DNA of 64,000 nt from Deltaproteobacteria bacterium (GTDB lineage Bacteria; Desulfobacterota; Desulfuromonadia; Geobacterales; Pseudopelobacteraceae). The stretch spans positions 1-64,000 of the forward strand of contig JAJZRX010000007.1 of the NCBI GenBank assembly GCA_021850095.1. The letters run 5' to 3'. The translations under genes and the position numbers were made by a program. Shown piece by piece: positions 10,392 through 19,947 of the stretch (positions within the stretch are counted from its first letter, which is position 1; each line of letters begins with the position of its first letter). The notes below the pieces were generated by a model. That model was given only the letters and a program-made list of their open reading frames with translations. It was not told where the DNA came from and ran no database searches.

Positions 10392-12044
10392 ATGGCAGAA
10401 CCGATCAAGAAAGGCTCTTTGGGAGAGATACTTTCCGCCTCGCAGATCATCAGCGAAACCGATATCGCCCTGGCCCTGGAGGAGCAGAAGCGCAGCGGCG
10501 CGCGTTTTGGCGAAGCGCTGGTCAACCTGGGCATCGTCACCCAGGAGGATATTGACTGGGCGCTTTCCAACCAGCTCGACCTGCCCTATATCCGCCTGAA
10601 GGCCGACATGATCGACCCGGATGCGCTCAAGCTGATTCCGGCCGCCCTGGCCAGAAAATTCAACCTGATCCCGCTGATCAAGGCCGGCGGGGAATTGAAC
10701 ATCGCCATTGCCGACCCGCTCAACAAGGCCGCCATCGAGGCGGTCGAACAGCAGAGCGGCTGCACGGTCAACATCTCGGTGGCGCTGATCCGCGAGATCC
10801 GCGAGATGATTGAGGCCTGTTACGGCAGCGCCGGGCAGGAAAACCTCGGCTTTTCGTCGGGCGCCTTTGCCGACAAGGCGCTGGATGCCATCAACGCTGA
10901 CTTGAGCGGAGGCAGGCTGCTGGATTACCTGCTGATCCTGATCCTCCAGAACCGCCTTTCGTCACTCTCGCTGCAGCCGCTGGGTGACGTCGTTTCGATC
11001 AGCAGCCGGCGCAGCGGTGTTTCCCGTCCGATCGGCCATCTGGCCAGCAATTACTACCCGGATATCTCCATGAAAATCAGGAAAAGCGCCGGCATGGGGC
11101 AGAGTAGTGAGCCCTGCAACAGCGGCCTGCTGACCTTCAGTTACCGCTCGCATCCGATCACCTTCCAGGTCGTGGTCATGGCCGGCTATGGCGGGGATTA
11201 CATCACCATCAAGCCGCACGTGGCCGCCAGCGTCCCGGCCCGTTTGGCCGAACTGCACCTGCCGGCTCATCAGGAAAGCGCCTTTGCGGAACTGGCCCGC
11301 GCCACCAAAGGGATTACCTTCTTCGCTTCGCGCAACCCCCAGGAGCGTGACCGCTTTATCGACCTGATGCTGGAGGAGAGCGATACGACCGGCAAGAATG
11401 TCATCATCCTGGGCGAAGGGCCGGGCCGGATGGGCAAGCGTTTTCCGCGCATACAGATGCCCGTGGGCGAAACGGAGCGGGCCCGGTTGATCATGGATGC
11501 GCTGGAGCATGCTCCCGACATCCTGGTGGTCGAGAACGCCAGTGAGGCGATCCCCTTTGCCGCCGCCTGCCGGGCCGCCATGCACGGCAAGCTGGTGCTG
11601 GCCGGGCTGGAAATCCGCGGCACACGCAACGTCCTGCAGCAGCTGCTGCTGTATCAGCAGAAGAACTATTTCCTGCCGAACTTCGTCAATGGGCTGGTCT
11701 CGTTCAAAGGCATCCAGATGCTCTGCCCGGAATGCCGCAGCAGTTACTCCCCGCCGGCTGATGAACTGGCCGCTATGCAGCTTGCCCGGCCGCCGGCTTC
11801 ATTTTACCGTACCGGCGGCTGCGATTCATGCGGTCACAGCGGATTCAGCAAACGCAGGTTTCTGCTGGATGTACTCAAATTTGATCAGGATTTTCTGCGG
11901 GTTTTCGAACAGTCCAGCGATGTGGCCGCCCTGGAGGAATACCTGGGAACCAGCGGCTACCGGGGCATTACGGATGAGGGGCTGCAGCTGCTGATGGCCG
12001 GCGAGGTTTCCCCGGAAGAATATATTGCGTCGGTGGTTCTCTAA
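10392..12044 (+). CDS. GspE/PilB-like protein with degenerate ATPase domain
   Basis: T2SSE_N-like N-terminus (LGEILSASQIISETDIALALEEQKRSGARFGEALVNLGIVTQEDIDWALSNQLDLPYI), retained Zn motif CPECRSSY...CDSCGHSGF, no Walker A. Confidence 0.85.
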   Translation: MAEPIKKGSLGEILSASQIISETDIALALEEQKRSGARFGEALVNLGIVTQEDIDWALSNQLDLPYIRLKADMIDPDALKLIPAALARKFNLIPLIKAGGELNIAIADPLNKAAIEAVEQQSGCTVNISVALIREIREMIEACYGSAGQENLGFSSGAFADKALDAINADLSGGRLLDYLLILILQNRLSSLSLQPLGDVVSISSRRSGVSRPIGHLASNYYPDISMKIRKSAGMGQSSEPCNSGLLTFSYRSHPITFQVVVMAGYGGDYITIKPHVAASVPARLAELHLPAHQESAFAELARATKGITFFASRNPQERDRFIDLMLEESDTTGKNVIILGEGPGRMGKRFPRIQMPVGETERARLIMDALEHAPDILVVENASEAIPFAAACRAAMHGKLVLAGLEIRGTRNVLQQLLLYQQKNYFLPNFVNGLVSFKGIQMLCPECRSSYSPPADELAAMQLARPPASFYRTGGCDSCGHSGFSKRRFLLDVLKFDQDFLRVFEQSSDVAALEEYLGTSGYRGITDEGLQLLMAGEVSPEEYIASVVL

Positions 12045-12065
12045 CTAATTGACGGGAGTGATCTC

Positions 12066-13133
12066 ATGGCACGTATAGATTCATTATTCAACATGATGAA
12101 GGAGCAAGGCGCCTCCGACCTGCACCTTTCCAGCGGTAACCCGCCCATTTTCCGCCTGCGGGGCGAGATGGTGCGGCTCAATTTCAAGACCCTTTCCCAT
12201 GACGAGATCAAAGCGATCCTGTTCGAGATCTTAAGCGAAAAGCAGAAGGCCCACTTCGAGGAAACCAAGGATCTGGATTTCGCCTACGAAGTGCCGGATG
12301 TGGCCCGCTTCCGCGGCAACATCATGATGCAGTACCGCGGCATTGCCGCCGTCTTCCGCATCATACCGACCAAAATACTTTCGGCCGACGACCTGGGACT
12401 GCCGGATGGTGTGCGGCGCATGACCCAGTTTAAAAAGGGGATGGTGCTGGTGACCGGGCCGACCGGCTCCGGCAAGTCCACCACCTTGGCCGGCATGATC
12501 GACCTGATCAACTCGACCCGCAAAGAGCATATCCTGACCTTCGAGGATCCGCTGGAATTTATCCACCCCAACAAGATGTCCCTGATGAACCAGCGCCAGA
12601 TCGGCGAGCATACCGAAAGCTTCGCATCGGCCCTGAAAGCGGCGCTGCGCGAAGACCCGGACGTGATTCTGGTGGGAGAGATGCGCGACCTGATCACGAT
12701 CCAGCTAGCCATGAGCGCCGCCGAGACCGGGCATCTGGTCTTCGGAACCCTGCACACCAGCACCGCCGCCAAAACAGTGGACCGGATCATCGACGTTTTC
12801 CCGACCGACCAGCAGGAGCAGGTGCGCGCCATGCTGTCCGAATCCCTGAAGGGAGTGGTCTGCCAGCAGCTGCTGAAAACCGCCGACGGCAAGGGGCGCG
12901 TGGCGGCCCTGGAGATCATGCTCGGCACCCCGGCCATCGGCAACCTGATCCGCGAAGGAAAGACCTTCCAGATCCCCTCTATCATGCAGACCGCCAAAAA
13001 GGACGGCATGCAGCTGATGGATCAGCACCTGCTGGATCTGCTGAAGACAAAACGGGTCAACCCGGAAGAGGCCTACCGCTGCGCGATCGACAAAAAGCAG
13101 TTTGAGCAGTATCTGACACCAGCTGAAAAATAG
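12066..13133 (+). CDS. pilT: Type IV pilus retraction ATPase PilT
   Basis: ASDLHLSSGNPP, GPTGSGKSTTLAGMID, ALREDPDVILVGEMRD, GHLVFGTLHTSTA. Confidence 0.96.
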   Translation: MARIDSLFNMMKEQGASDLHLSSGNPPIFRLRGEMVRLNFKTLSHDEIKAILFEILSEKQKAHFEETKDLDFAYEVPDVARFRGNIMMQYRGIAAVFRIIPTKILSADDLGLPDGVRRMTQFKKGMVLVTGPTGSGKSTTLAGMIDLINSTRKEHILTFEDPLEFIHPNKMSLMNQRQIGEHTESFASALKAALREDPDVILVGEMRDLITIQLAMSAAETGHLVFGTLHTSTAAKTVDRIIDVFPTDQQEQVRAMLSESLKGVVCQQLLKTADGKGRVAALEIMLGTPAIGNLIREGKTFQIPSIMQTAKKDGMQLMDQHLLDLLKTKRVNPEEAYRCAIDKKQFEQYLTPAEK

Positions 13134-13149
13134 CGCCAGGAGAATAACG

Positions 13150-13632
13150 ATGAACTTCAATCATTTCGACGAACGCGGCCAGGCCATCATGGTGGATGTT
13201 TCCGCCAAGCAGCCGACCCTGAGGACCGCCATAGCCCAGGCCCTGCTGCGGATGTCGCCCGAACTGCTGGCAGCCATCAGCTCCGGGGGCGTGGCCAAGG
13301 GAGACGTGCTGGGCGTGGCGCGGCTGGCCGGCATCATGGCGGCCAAAAAGACCTGCGACCTGATCCCGCTTTCCCACCCGCTGGCGATCCACAACGTCAG
13401 CGTTGATTTCGAACCGGAGGCCGACACCGGCCAACTGACGGTGAAATGCACCGTCCGGGCCCTGGAACGCACCGGGGTCGAGATGGAAGCCATGACCGGA
13501 GCGGCACTGGCAGCGCTGACAGCCTACGATATGTGCAAGGGGAGCGACAAATCGATCACGATCGGCGAAATCACGCTGCTCTACAAAGAGGGCGGCAAAA
13601 GCGGCGTCTACCGCCGTGAGGAGGCGCCATGA
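13150..13632 (+). CDS. moaC: Cyclic pyranopterin monophosphate synthase
   Basis: MVDVSAKQPTLRTAIAQA...KKTCDLIPLSHPL...GVEMEAMTGA...YDMCK. Confidence 0.97.
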   Translation: MNFNHFDERGQAIMVDVSAKQPTLRTAIAQALLRMSPELLAAISSGGVAKGDVLGVARLAGIMAAKKTCDLIPLSHPLAIHNVSVDFEPEADTGQLTVKCTVRALERTGVEMEAMTGAALAALTAYDMCKGSDKSITIGEITLLYKEGGKSGVYRREEAP

Positions 13633-14147
13633 GGGCCGCGATTTTGACCTTGAGCGACAAGGGCTCCCGTGGCGAGCGGGTGGACGAGAGCGGCCCTGCC
13701 CTGGCGGCCTGGCTGGCGGAGCGAGGTGTACGGACAGTGCATGCCCACGTCATTCCGGACGAGTTCGATCAGATCGTCGATGTCCTGACCGGATGGGCCG
13801 ACCGGGACGTGGCCGATCTGATCCTGACCACCGGCGGCACGGGTGTCTCGCCGCGCGACGTGACTCCCGAGGCGACCATGCAGGTCACCGAGCGCCTGAT
13901 TCCCGGCCTGGGCGAACTGATGCGGCTGAAGAGCCTGGAGATAACCCCCATGGCGGCCCTGTCACGGGCCGTGGCCGGCATCCGCAAACAGTCCCTGATC
14001 ATCAATCTGCCCGGCAGCCCCCGGGGAGCGGTCGAAAACCTGCAGGCGGTCTGGCCGACGGTTGGCCATGCGGTCGAGAAGATCCGCGGTGGCCAGGACG
14101 ATTGCGGAGGAAAGTTCCATCACGATCGGCATCCGAGACAACCATGA
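13629..14147 (+). CDS. mogA: MogA/MoaB family molybdenum cofactor biosynthesis protein
   Basis: [24 protein letters not shown]...[19 protein letters not shown]...[13 protein letters not shown]. Confidence 0.95.
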   Translation: MRAAILTLSDKGSRGERVDESGPALAAWLAERGVRTVHAHVIPDEFDQIVDVLTGWADRDVADLILTTGGTGVSPRDVTPEATMQVTERLIPGLGELMRLKSLEITPMAALSRAVAGIRKQSLIINLPGSPRGAVENLQAVWPTVGHAVEKIRGGQDDCGGKFHHDRHPRQP

Positions 14148-16060
14148 AACACCTGATTCTCGGCACGGCCGGACATATCGACCACGGCAAGACCTCGCTG
14201 GTCAAGGCCCTGACCGGCATCGACACCGACCGCCTGAAAGAGGAGAAGGCGCGCGGTATCACGATCGAGCTGGGCTTTGCCCATCTGGAGCTGCCGGGCG
14301 GACTCTGCTTCGGGATCGTGGATGTGCCGGGGCACGAAAAGTTCGTCCGCACTATGGTGGCCGGCGTGGGGGGCATGGATCTGGTGATGCTGGTGATCGC
14401 CGCCGACGAAGGGATTATGCCCCAGACCCGTGAGCACCTCGACATCCTGCGCCTTTTGGGGGTCAAGAGCGGGCTGGTGGCGCTGACCAAACGCGACACC
14501 GTCGAAGGGGAATGGCTGGAGCTGGTAACGGAGGAGGTGCGCGACTTCGTGGCCGGCAGCTTCCTGGAGGATGCGCCGATTGTGGCGGTCTCTTCCCGCA
14601 GCGGCGAGGGACTGGACGAACTGAAGCTGCAGCTGGCACGCCTGGCGCACCAGGCCGCTGAAAAGCGGCGCGAAGGCCCTTTCCGCCTGCCGGTGGACCG
14701 GGTCTTCACAGTTCCCGGGTTCGGCACGGTCGTAACCGGCACGCTGCTGTCGGGCGAGATGGCGGTTGGAGACGAGCTGGAACTGTTTCCCTCCGGCCGC
14801 GAAGGGCGGGTGCGCGGCATCCAGGCCCACGGCATCAAGGGGGACAAGGGCCAGGCCGGGCAGCGCCTGGCGGTCAATCTGCAGGGGATCGATCTGGATC
14901 AGGTTCAGCGCGGCGATGTGGTGGCGCCGCGCGGCCTGTTCCAGCCCACCCGCACCGTGGATGTACGGCTGGACTACCTGCCTTCGGCCCCCCGAGAACT
15001 GAAACACCGCACCACAGTGCGTCTGCATTCGGCCACCTACGAGGTGCCGGCCCAGGTCATTCTGCTGGATCGTGATACGCTCCAGCCGGGTGAAAGCGCC
15101 TATGTCCAGCTGCGCCTAAAGAAGCCGGCCCTGCTGCTCTCGGGCGACAGCTATATCCTGCGGGCCTTCTCGCCCCAGATCACGGTCGGCGGCGGCGTTA
15201 CGCTGGACCCCTTCCCCCCCCGACGGCGACGGCGCAACGACGAGGCGCTGCAGCTGCTGGAGGCCTTCGGCAGTTCCGACCAGCAGCGCACGCTTCAGCT
15301 GATCATCTCCCAGAGCCTGCTCTCCGGCGTCAGCTTTGATGACCTGCTGATGCGCAGCGGTCTCCCCCGCAAAGTTGTCGAGACGCTCCTGACGGCGCTG
15401 CTGGCGGCCGGCGACATCGTCCAGATGGCCCGCGAGCCGCGGCTGTTTCTGTCAAAAAGCGCCGTTGAAACGCTCAAACGCGGACTGCTGCAGGAAATCA
15501 GCGACTTCCTGGCGGCCAATCCGCTCAAGCAGGGCATGGGCAAGGAGGAGCTTAAGACGCGCCTCCCCAAACGGAGTGACGCACGTTTTTTCACACCATT
15601 GCTGACAGCGTTGGAAAAAGACGGCCTGGTTGTTCCGGATCGCGACATCGTTCGTCCGGCCGGACAGCTTGACCGTCCCGTTGCCGCCGCCGGCGGTTCG
15701 GATCTCGGTCACGGGATATCCGCTTTTATCGCCGGGGGCGGCATAGAACCCCCCACAGTCAAAGAGATCATGGAGCGTTTCCGCTGCGACGAGAAACAGG
15801 TTCGCGACAACCTGGCGCTCCTGACCCGCAGCGGGCAGATCGCACGCATCTCCGCCGACCTGTTCTACTCGGCTGCTGCACTGGACGGCCTGCGCGAAAA
15901 GCTGGTCGCGCTGCTGCGTGAAAAAGGTGAGATCACACCGCCCGAATACCGTGAACGAACCGGGCTGTCGCGCAAGTTCCTGATCCCGCTGCTGGAGCAT
16001 TTTGACAGCGAAAAGGTTACGATCAGGGTTGGGGATAAGCGGGTGCTGCGGAGACGCTGA
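14144..16060 (+). CDS. selB: Selenocysteine-specific translation elongation factor SelB
   Basis: [48 protein letters not shown]...[11 protein letters not shown]-terminal winged-helix repeats; start placed at ATG 14144 (ATGA overlap with mogA). Confidence 0.97.
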   Translation: MKHLILGTAGHIDHGKTSLVKALTGIDTDRLKEEKARGITIELGFAHLELPGGLCFGIVDVPGHEKFVRTMVAGVGGMDLVMLVIAADEGIMPQTREHLDILRLLGVKSGLVALTKRDTVEGEWLELVTEEVRDFVAGSFLEDAPIVAVSSRSGEGLDELKLQLARLAHQAAEKRREGPFRLPVDRVFTVPGFGTVVTGTLLSGEMAVGDELELFPSGREGRVRGIQAHGIKGDKGQAGQRLAVNLQGIDLDQVQRGDVVAPRGLFQPTRTVDVRLDYLPSAPRELKHRTTVRLHSATYEVPAQVILLDRDTLQPGESAYVQLRLKKPALLLSGDSYILRAFSPQITVGGGVTLDPFPPRRRRRNDEALQLLEAFGSSDQQRTLQLIISQSLLSGVSFDDLLMRSGLPRKVVETLLTALLAAGDIVQMAREPRLFLSKSAVETLKRGLLQEISDFLAANPLKQGMGKEELKTRLPKRSDARFFTPLLTALEKDGLVVPDRDIVRPAGQLDRPVAAAGGSDLGHGISAFIAGGGIEPPTVKEIMERFRCDEKQVRDNLALLTRSGQIARISADLFYSAAALDGLREKLVALLREKGEITPPEYRERTGLSRKFLIPLLEHFDSEKVTIRVGDKRVLRRR

Positions 16061-18100
16061 CTACCCGCACCCTGTGCTTCGTTCCACCCCGGTTCTGCCC
16101 ACCTCCACCGCCACATCATAGAGGGTGCTCCCCCGCCCGCCGTCGGTCAGGCGTTGCGACGTCAGCGCATTGACTCCCCGGCCAGCGGGGATAAATTCAC
16201 TCCACCAGACCCCTTCGGTTACGACCGTTCCGGGCGGCACCCTGTCGGTAACATTGAGTGTAAAGCCGACCTCGCCCAGCTGGTTATAGGCCGTCACGGC
16301 ATCACCCGATGAAAGGCCGCGCTGTCCGGCATCGGCCGGATTCATCATCAGCTCCATACAGGTCTGTCTGGAGCGCAGATCATCCCTTTCATAAAAACTG
16401 GCGTTGAGTGCGTAAGGTGTCGCCGCCGACTGCAGCCGCAGCGGGAAACCGTCCCCCTCGGCATGGGTGGCCAGCAGGCGCGGCAGCGGCTCAACCTCTC
16501 GTTCGTTCAAAATCTCTATTTTCCCGGACGGCGTCAACCAGCTACGCTTGGGATCGCCGGGGGGCGTCAGCAAAACCGGCTCTCCCTGGCGCAGCCGCTC
16601 CGACACGGCAGAATCGCGCCAGGGTGTTTCGTAATCGAGCAGCTGTTCGATCAGTTCTTCGGCCGACTGGCGGAAAAAGGGCTCGTTCCAGCCCATCCCG
16701 GCCGCCAGCAGACTGAAAACCTCCCAGTTGCTCTTCGACTCGCCCACCGGCGGGATCACGGCGCTGCAGCGCTGGGCATGGTAGCCGCCATAGCAGCGGT
16801 ACAGATCCGGATGTTCCAGCGACGAGGTGGCCGGTAGAACAATGTCGGCATGACGGGCGGTATCGGTCATGAAACGCTCATGCACCACGGTAAACAGCTC
16901 TTCCCGCAACAGCCCGCGAACCACGGCATTTTGATCCGGCGCGATCGAGGCGGGATTGGAGTGGTAAACGTACAGGCTCATGACGCGAGGCGCGCCAAGC
17001 TCCGTCAGGGCAGAACCCAACTGGTTCATGCTGACCAGCCGCGTCGGTTGAGCCATGAAATCTTCACGGGTTACACGCTGCAGCGGGAAAGCGCCCCCGG
17101 TGGAGGTGCCGGTCAGAATGCCGCCACCCGGACGCTGCCAGGCGCCGGTCAGCGCCGGCAGACAGCTGATCGTGCGCACGTTCATGGCGCCGTTGGCATA
17201 GCGGGTCAGCCCGCTGCCGAGCCGAATGAAAGGGGCCCAAGCCCGGGCGTATTCCCGCGCCAGCCGTTCAATGACCTCCGGCGCAAGGCCGCAGACAGGC
17301 GAGATCCGCTCCGGAGAGTAGTCTGAAAGAGTCTGTGAAGTGAATTCGTCGTAGCCGAGCACATTGGCAGCGATGAAGTCCCGGTCAAGCAGCCCTTCCC
17401 GGACGATACTATGCATCATTGCCAGGGCCAGGGCGCCGTCGCTGCCGGGACGGATCAGGAAACTTTCGTCGCAGGCGTCGCAGGTCGGCGTGCGGTAGGT
17501 GTCGATGGCCCACAGCCGCGCTCCCTTCCGTCGTGCATCCTGGGCGTCGCGCATGGCATGGATGCTGGTGGCAACGGCGTTGATCCCCCACAATATGACC
17601 AGGTCGCTCTGCCCGATCTCGAACGGATCCATGGCGGGCGTTTCCCCCATCAGCGCCTTCCATCCGGCCTCTTTGGCCGGAGAGCAGATGGTGCGCTCCA
17701 AACGCGAGGCACCCAGCTTGTAAAAGAAGGGGTGGCCGCTGTTGCGCTGCAGCAACCCCATCGTGCCGGCATAGGAATAGGGCAGAATGCTTTCGCCGCC
17801 CTGCTGTGCGATCAGCCCCTGCCAGCGGCAGCAGATCCGCTGGATGGCCTCGTCCCAGGTGATAGGCCTGAACTCACCCGCCCCCTTGGCACCGCTCCGC
17901 AGCAGCGGAGTTGTCAGACGGCGCGGCGAATGTACCGTCCGTTCGTAGTGCTGCATCTTGGGGCAAAGCAGCCCCCGGGTAACGGGATGGTCCGGGTCGC
18001 CGCTGACCTTCAGGGCGCGCCCGCTCTCAACCTCCACCAGCAGGCCGCAGGCGTCGGGGCAGTCGAAAGGACAAACGGAACGATGGATTGTCGTGGGCAT
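16061..18100 (-). CDS. Molybdopterin-dependent oxidoreductase (DMSO reductase superfamily)
   Basis: RSVCPFDCPDACGLLVEVE...DPDHPVTRGLLCPK; AGGAGG RBS before ATG 18100. Confidence 0.93.
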   Translation of the reverse strand: MPTTIHRSVCPFDCPDACGLLVEVESGRALKVSGDPDHPVTRGLLCPKMQHYERTVHSPRRLTTPLLRSGAKGAGEFRPITWDEAIQRICCRWQGLIAQQGGESILPYSYAGTMGLLQRNSGHPFFYKLGASRLERTICSPAKEAGWKALMGETPAMDPFEIGQSDLVILWGINAVATSIHAMRDAQDARRKGARLWAIDTYRTPTCDACDESFLIRPGSDGALALAMMHSIVREGLLDRDFIAANVLGYDEFTSQTLSDYSPERISPVCGLAPEVIERLAREYARAWAPFIRLGSGLTRYANGAMNVRTISCLPALTGAWQRPGGGILTGTSTGGAFPLQRVTREDFMAQPTRLVSMNQLGSALTELGAPRVMSLYVYHSNPASIAPDQNAVVRGLLREELFTVVHERFMTDTARHADIVLPATSSLEHPDLYRCYGGYHAQRCSAVIPPVGESKSNWEVFSLLAAGMGWNEPFFRQSAEELIEQLLDYETPWRDSAVSERLRQGEPVLLTPPGDPKRSWLTPSGKIEILNEREVEPLPRLLATHAEGDGFPLRLQSAATPYALNASFYERDDLRSRQTCMELMMNPADAGQRGLSSGDAVTAYNQLGEVGFTLNVTDRVPPGTVVTEGVWWSEFIPAGRGVNALTSQRLTDGGRGSTLYDVAVEVGRTGVERSTGCG

Positions 18101-18212
18101 GGGAGTTCCTCCTCTGACAGATGAGAGGTCACTATACACGAAGGCAGAAAACATTTGCAGACCAAAAGGAATGATGATAACCAGATAAGGACTTTTTTGC
18201 CGGAGGTTCAGT

Positions 18213-18773
18213 ATGACAGCACAACCGGAAGTACTGCATTACGCCGTATCCGTCGTCGGCAAGGATCGCCCCGGAATCGTGGCCGGCATCACCGAAGGGC
18301 TGTTTCGCCTGGGGTGCAACCTGGCCGATTCCAGCTGCACGATGCTGGCGGGCGAATTTGCCATGATCCTGATCGTTTCGCATCAGCGCCCCTTCAGCAA
18401 GAGCCGCCTGTTTGACGAACTGAAACCGGTCTGCGACAGCATGGGGATGTCACTGGCGGTGCGCACACTGCACGCCGACGAAATCACCCGCCAGGAAAGC
18501 GATGGCGAGATCTGCATCATCTCGGTCTACGGCGCCGATCAGCCCGGAATCGTCTACCGCGTGACCCGCGAACTGGCCGGGCGCAGCATCAACATCATGG
18601 ATCTGAATACGAAACTGATCGGTACCCCCCAGGAACCGGTCTACGTCCTGATGCTGGAGGTGTCGCTGCCGGAGGGGGAAACGCCGGAAGGGGTGGAGAA
18701 GCTTCTGGAGAACCTGAAGCAGGAGCTGAAGGTTGAAATCGGCGTGCGCGTCGTAACTCCGGTGGCCTTCTGA
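18213..18773 (+). CDS. ACT-domain protein, GcvR-like
   Basis: Two ACT domains: VVGKDRPGIVAGITEGLFRLGCNLADSS and VYGADQPGIVYRVTRELAGRSINIMDLNT. Confidence 0.9.
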   Translation: MTAQPEVLHYAVSVVGKDRPGIVAGITEGLFRLGCNLADSSCTMLAGEFAMILIVSHQRPFSKSRLFDELKPVCDSMGMSLAVRTLHADEITRQESDGEICIISVYGADQPGIVYRVTRELAGRSINIMDLNTKLIGTPQEPVYVLMLEVSLPEGETPEGVEKLLENLKQELKVEIGVRVVTPVAF

Positions 18774-18775
18774 TC

Positions 18776-19282
18776 ATGCCTGTTCAACCGATTTTAAAAT
18801 ACCCCCATCCGGTGCTGAAAAAGGTTTGTAACCGGGTTGAACGGATCGACCAGAGTATCGTGGATCTGGTGCAGGATCTGGTGGATACGATGCAGGCCGG
18901 TCCCGGCTCGGTCGGCGTGGCGGCATCCCAGATCGGCGTTACCCTGCGGGTCTGCGTTGTGGATGTGTCCAAGAACCGCCTCGGCAAGGAGAACAATCAC
19001 GGCCTGCTTTGCATGATCAACCCGGAGATCATCGCTCGTAGCGGCGTGGCGGTCATGCGCGAGGGGTGCATGAGCGTGCCGGACTACACCGGAGACGTGG
19101 ATCGCGCCACTGAAATCACGGTTCGTTTCATTGAGCCGGACGGCAATCAGCGCGAGATCAATGCCAGCGGTTTCGAGGCGGTCGCTCTGCAGCATGAGCT
19201 GGATCACTTGGACGGTGTGCTGTTTCTGGATCGGATCGTCAGCATCAAGACCGGACTGTTCAGGAGAAAGAAGTATTCATAG
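18776..19282 (+). CDS. def: Peptide deformylase (copy 1)
   Basis: GSVGVAASQIGV, EGCMSVPD, ALQHELDHLDGVLF. Confidence 0.93.
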   Translation: MPVQPILKYPHPVLKKVCNRVERIDQSIVDLVQDLVDTMQAGPGSVGVAASQIGVTLRVCVVDVSKNRLGKENNHGLLCMINPEIIARSGVAVMREGCMSVPDYTGDVDRATEITVRFIEPDGNQREINASGFEAVALQHELDHLDGVLFLDRIVSIKTGLFRRKKYS

Positions 19283-19308
19283 ATAACCGGAGCGGCAGGG
19301 AGGACATC

Positions 19309-19860
19309 ATGGCGGAACTTTTGACCAAGGCGGAACAAAAACAGCTGCTGAAGATCGCCCGCGATACGATCACGACCTATGTCACCAGCGGCAACATTCC
19401 GGCGGTTGAAACGGCTTCCAGGGGTCTGAATCTTCAATCGGGCTGTTTTGTGACCATCAAGGAGGCCGGGCAGCTGCGCGGCTGTATCGGCAACTTCGTT
19501 TCGGACCAGCCGCTTTACAAACTTGTCCAGGAGATGGCTGTTTCGGCGGCCACCCGCGATCCACGCTTCTACCCGATGAAGATTCAAGATCTGGATAACT
19601 TTGAAGTCGACATCTCGGTGCTGTCGCCACTTGAAAAAATTTCATCCGTTGAAGAGATCGAGGTCGGCCGGCACGGCATCTACATAGTGAAGGGGAGTTA
19701 TCGCGGGGTGCTGCTGCCTCAGGTGGCGACCGAATACGGCTGGGACAGGGACGAGTTTTTGAAGCATACCTGCAAAAAAGCCGGCCTGCCGGAAGACGCC
19801 TGGAAGGGGGAGTGCGAAATTTACATCTTCAGCGCTCTGGTGTTTGGGGAACACACCTGA
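19309..19860 (+). CDS. amrA: AMMECR1 family protein (AmmeMemoRadiSam system protein A)
   Basis: LRGCIGNFVSDQPLYKLVQEMAVSAATRDPRFYP. Confidence 0.93.
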   Translation: MAELLTKAEQKQLLKIARDTITTYVTSGNIPAVETASRGLNLQSGCFVTIKEAGQLRGCIGNFVSDQPLYKLVQEMAVSAATRDPRFYPMKIQDLDNFEVDISVLSPLEKISSVEEIEVGRHGIYIVKGSYRGVLLPQVATEYGWDRDEFLKHTCKKAGLPEDAWKGECEIYIFSALVFGEHT

Positions 19861-19892
19861 TCAGTAAATGACAGTAGACCATGTTAAAAAGC

Positions 19893-19923
19893 AAAGGGGC
19901 GTTCCGGCCGGATACGCCCCTTT
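19893..19923. terminator. Bidirectional rho-independent terminator between convergent amrA and ppdK
   Basis: aaaggggcgt-tccggccggat-acgccccttt followed by T tract. Confidence 0.85.
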
Positions 19924-19947
19924 TCATTTAATCGGCCTTCAACCCCT

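Noticed and set aside
13616-14143. ORF track start for the 814-aa SelB ORF
   Set aside because: The N-terminal 176 residues are an out-of-frame reading of mogA; the real SelB start is ATG 14144.
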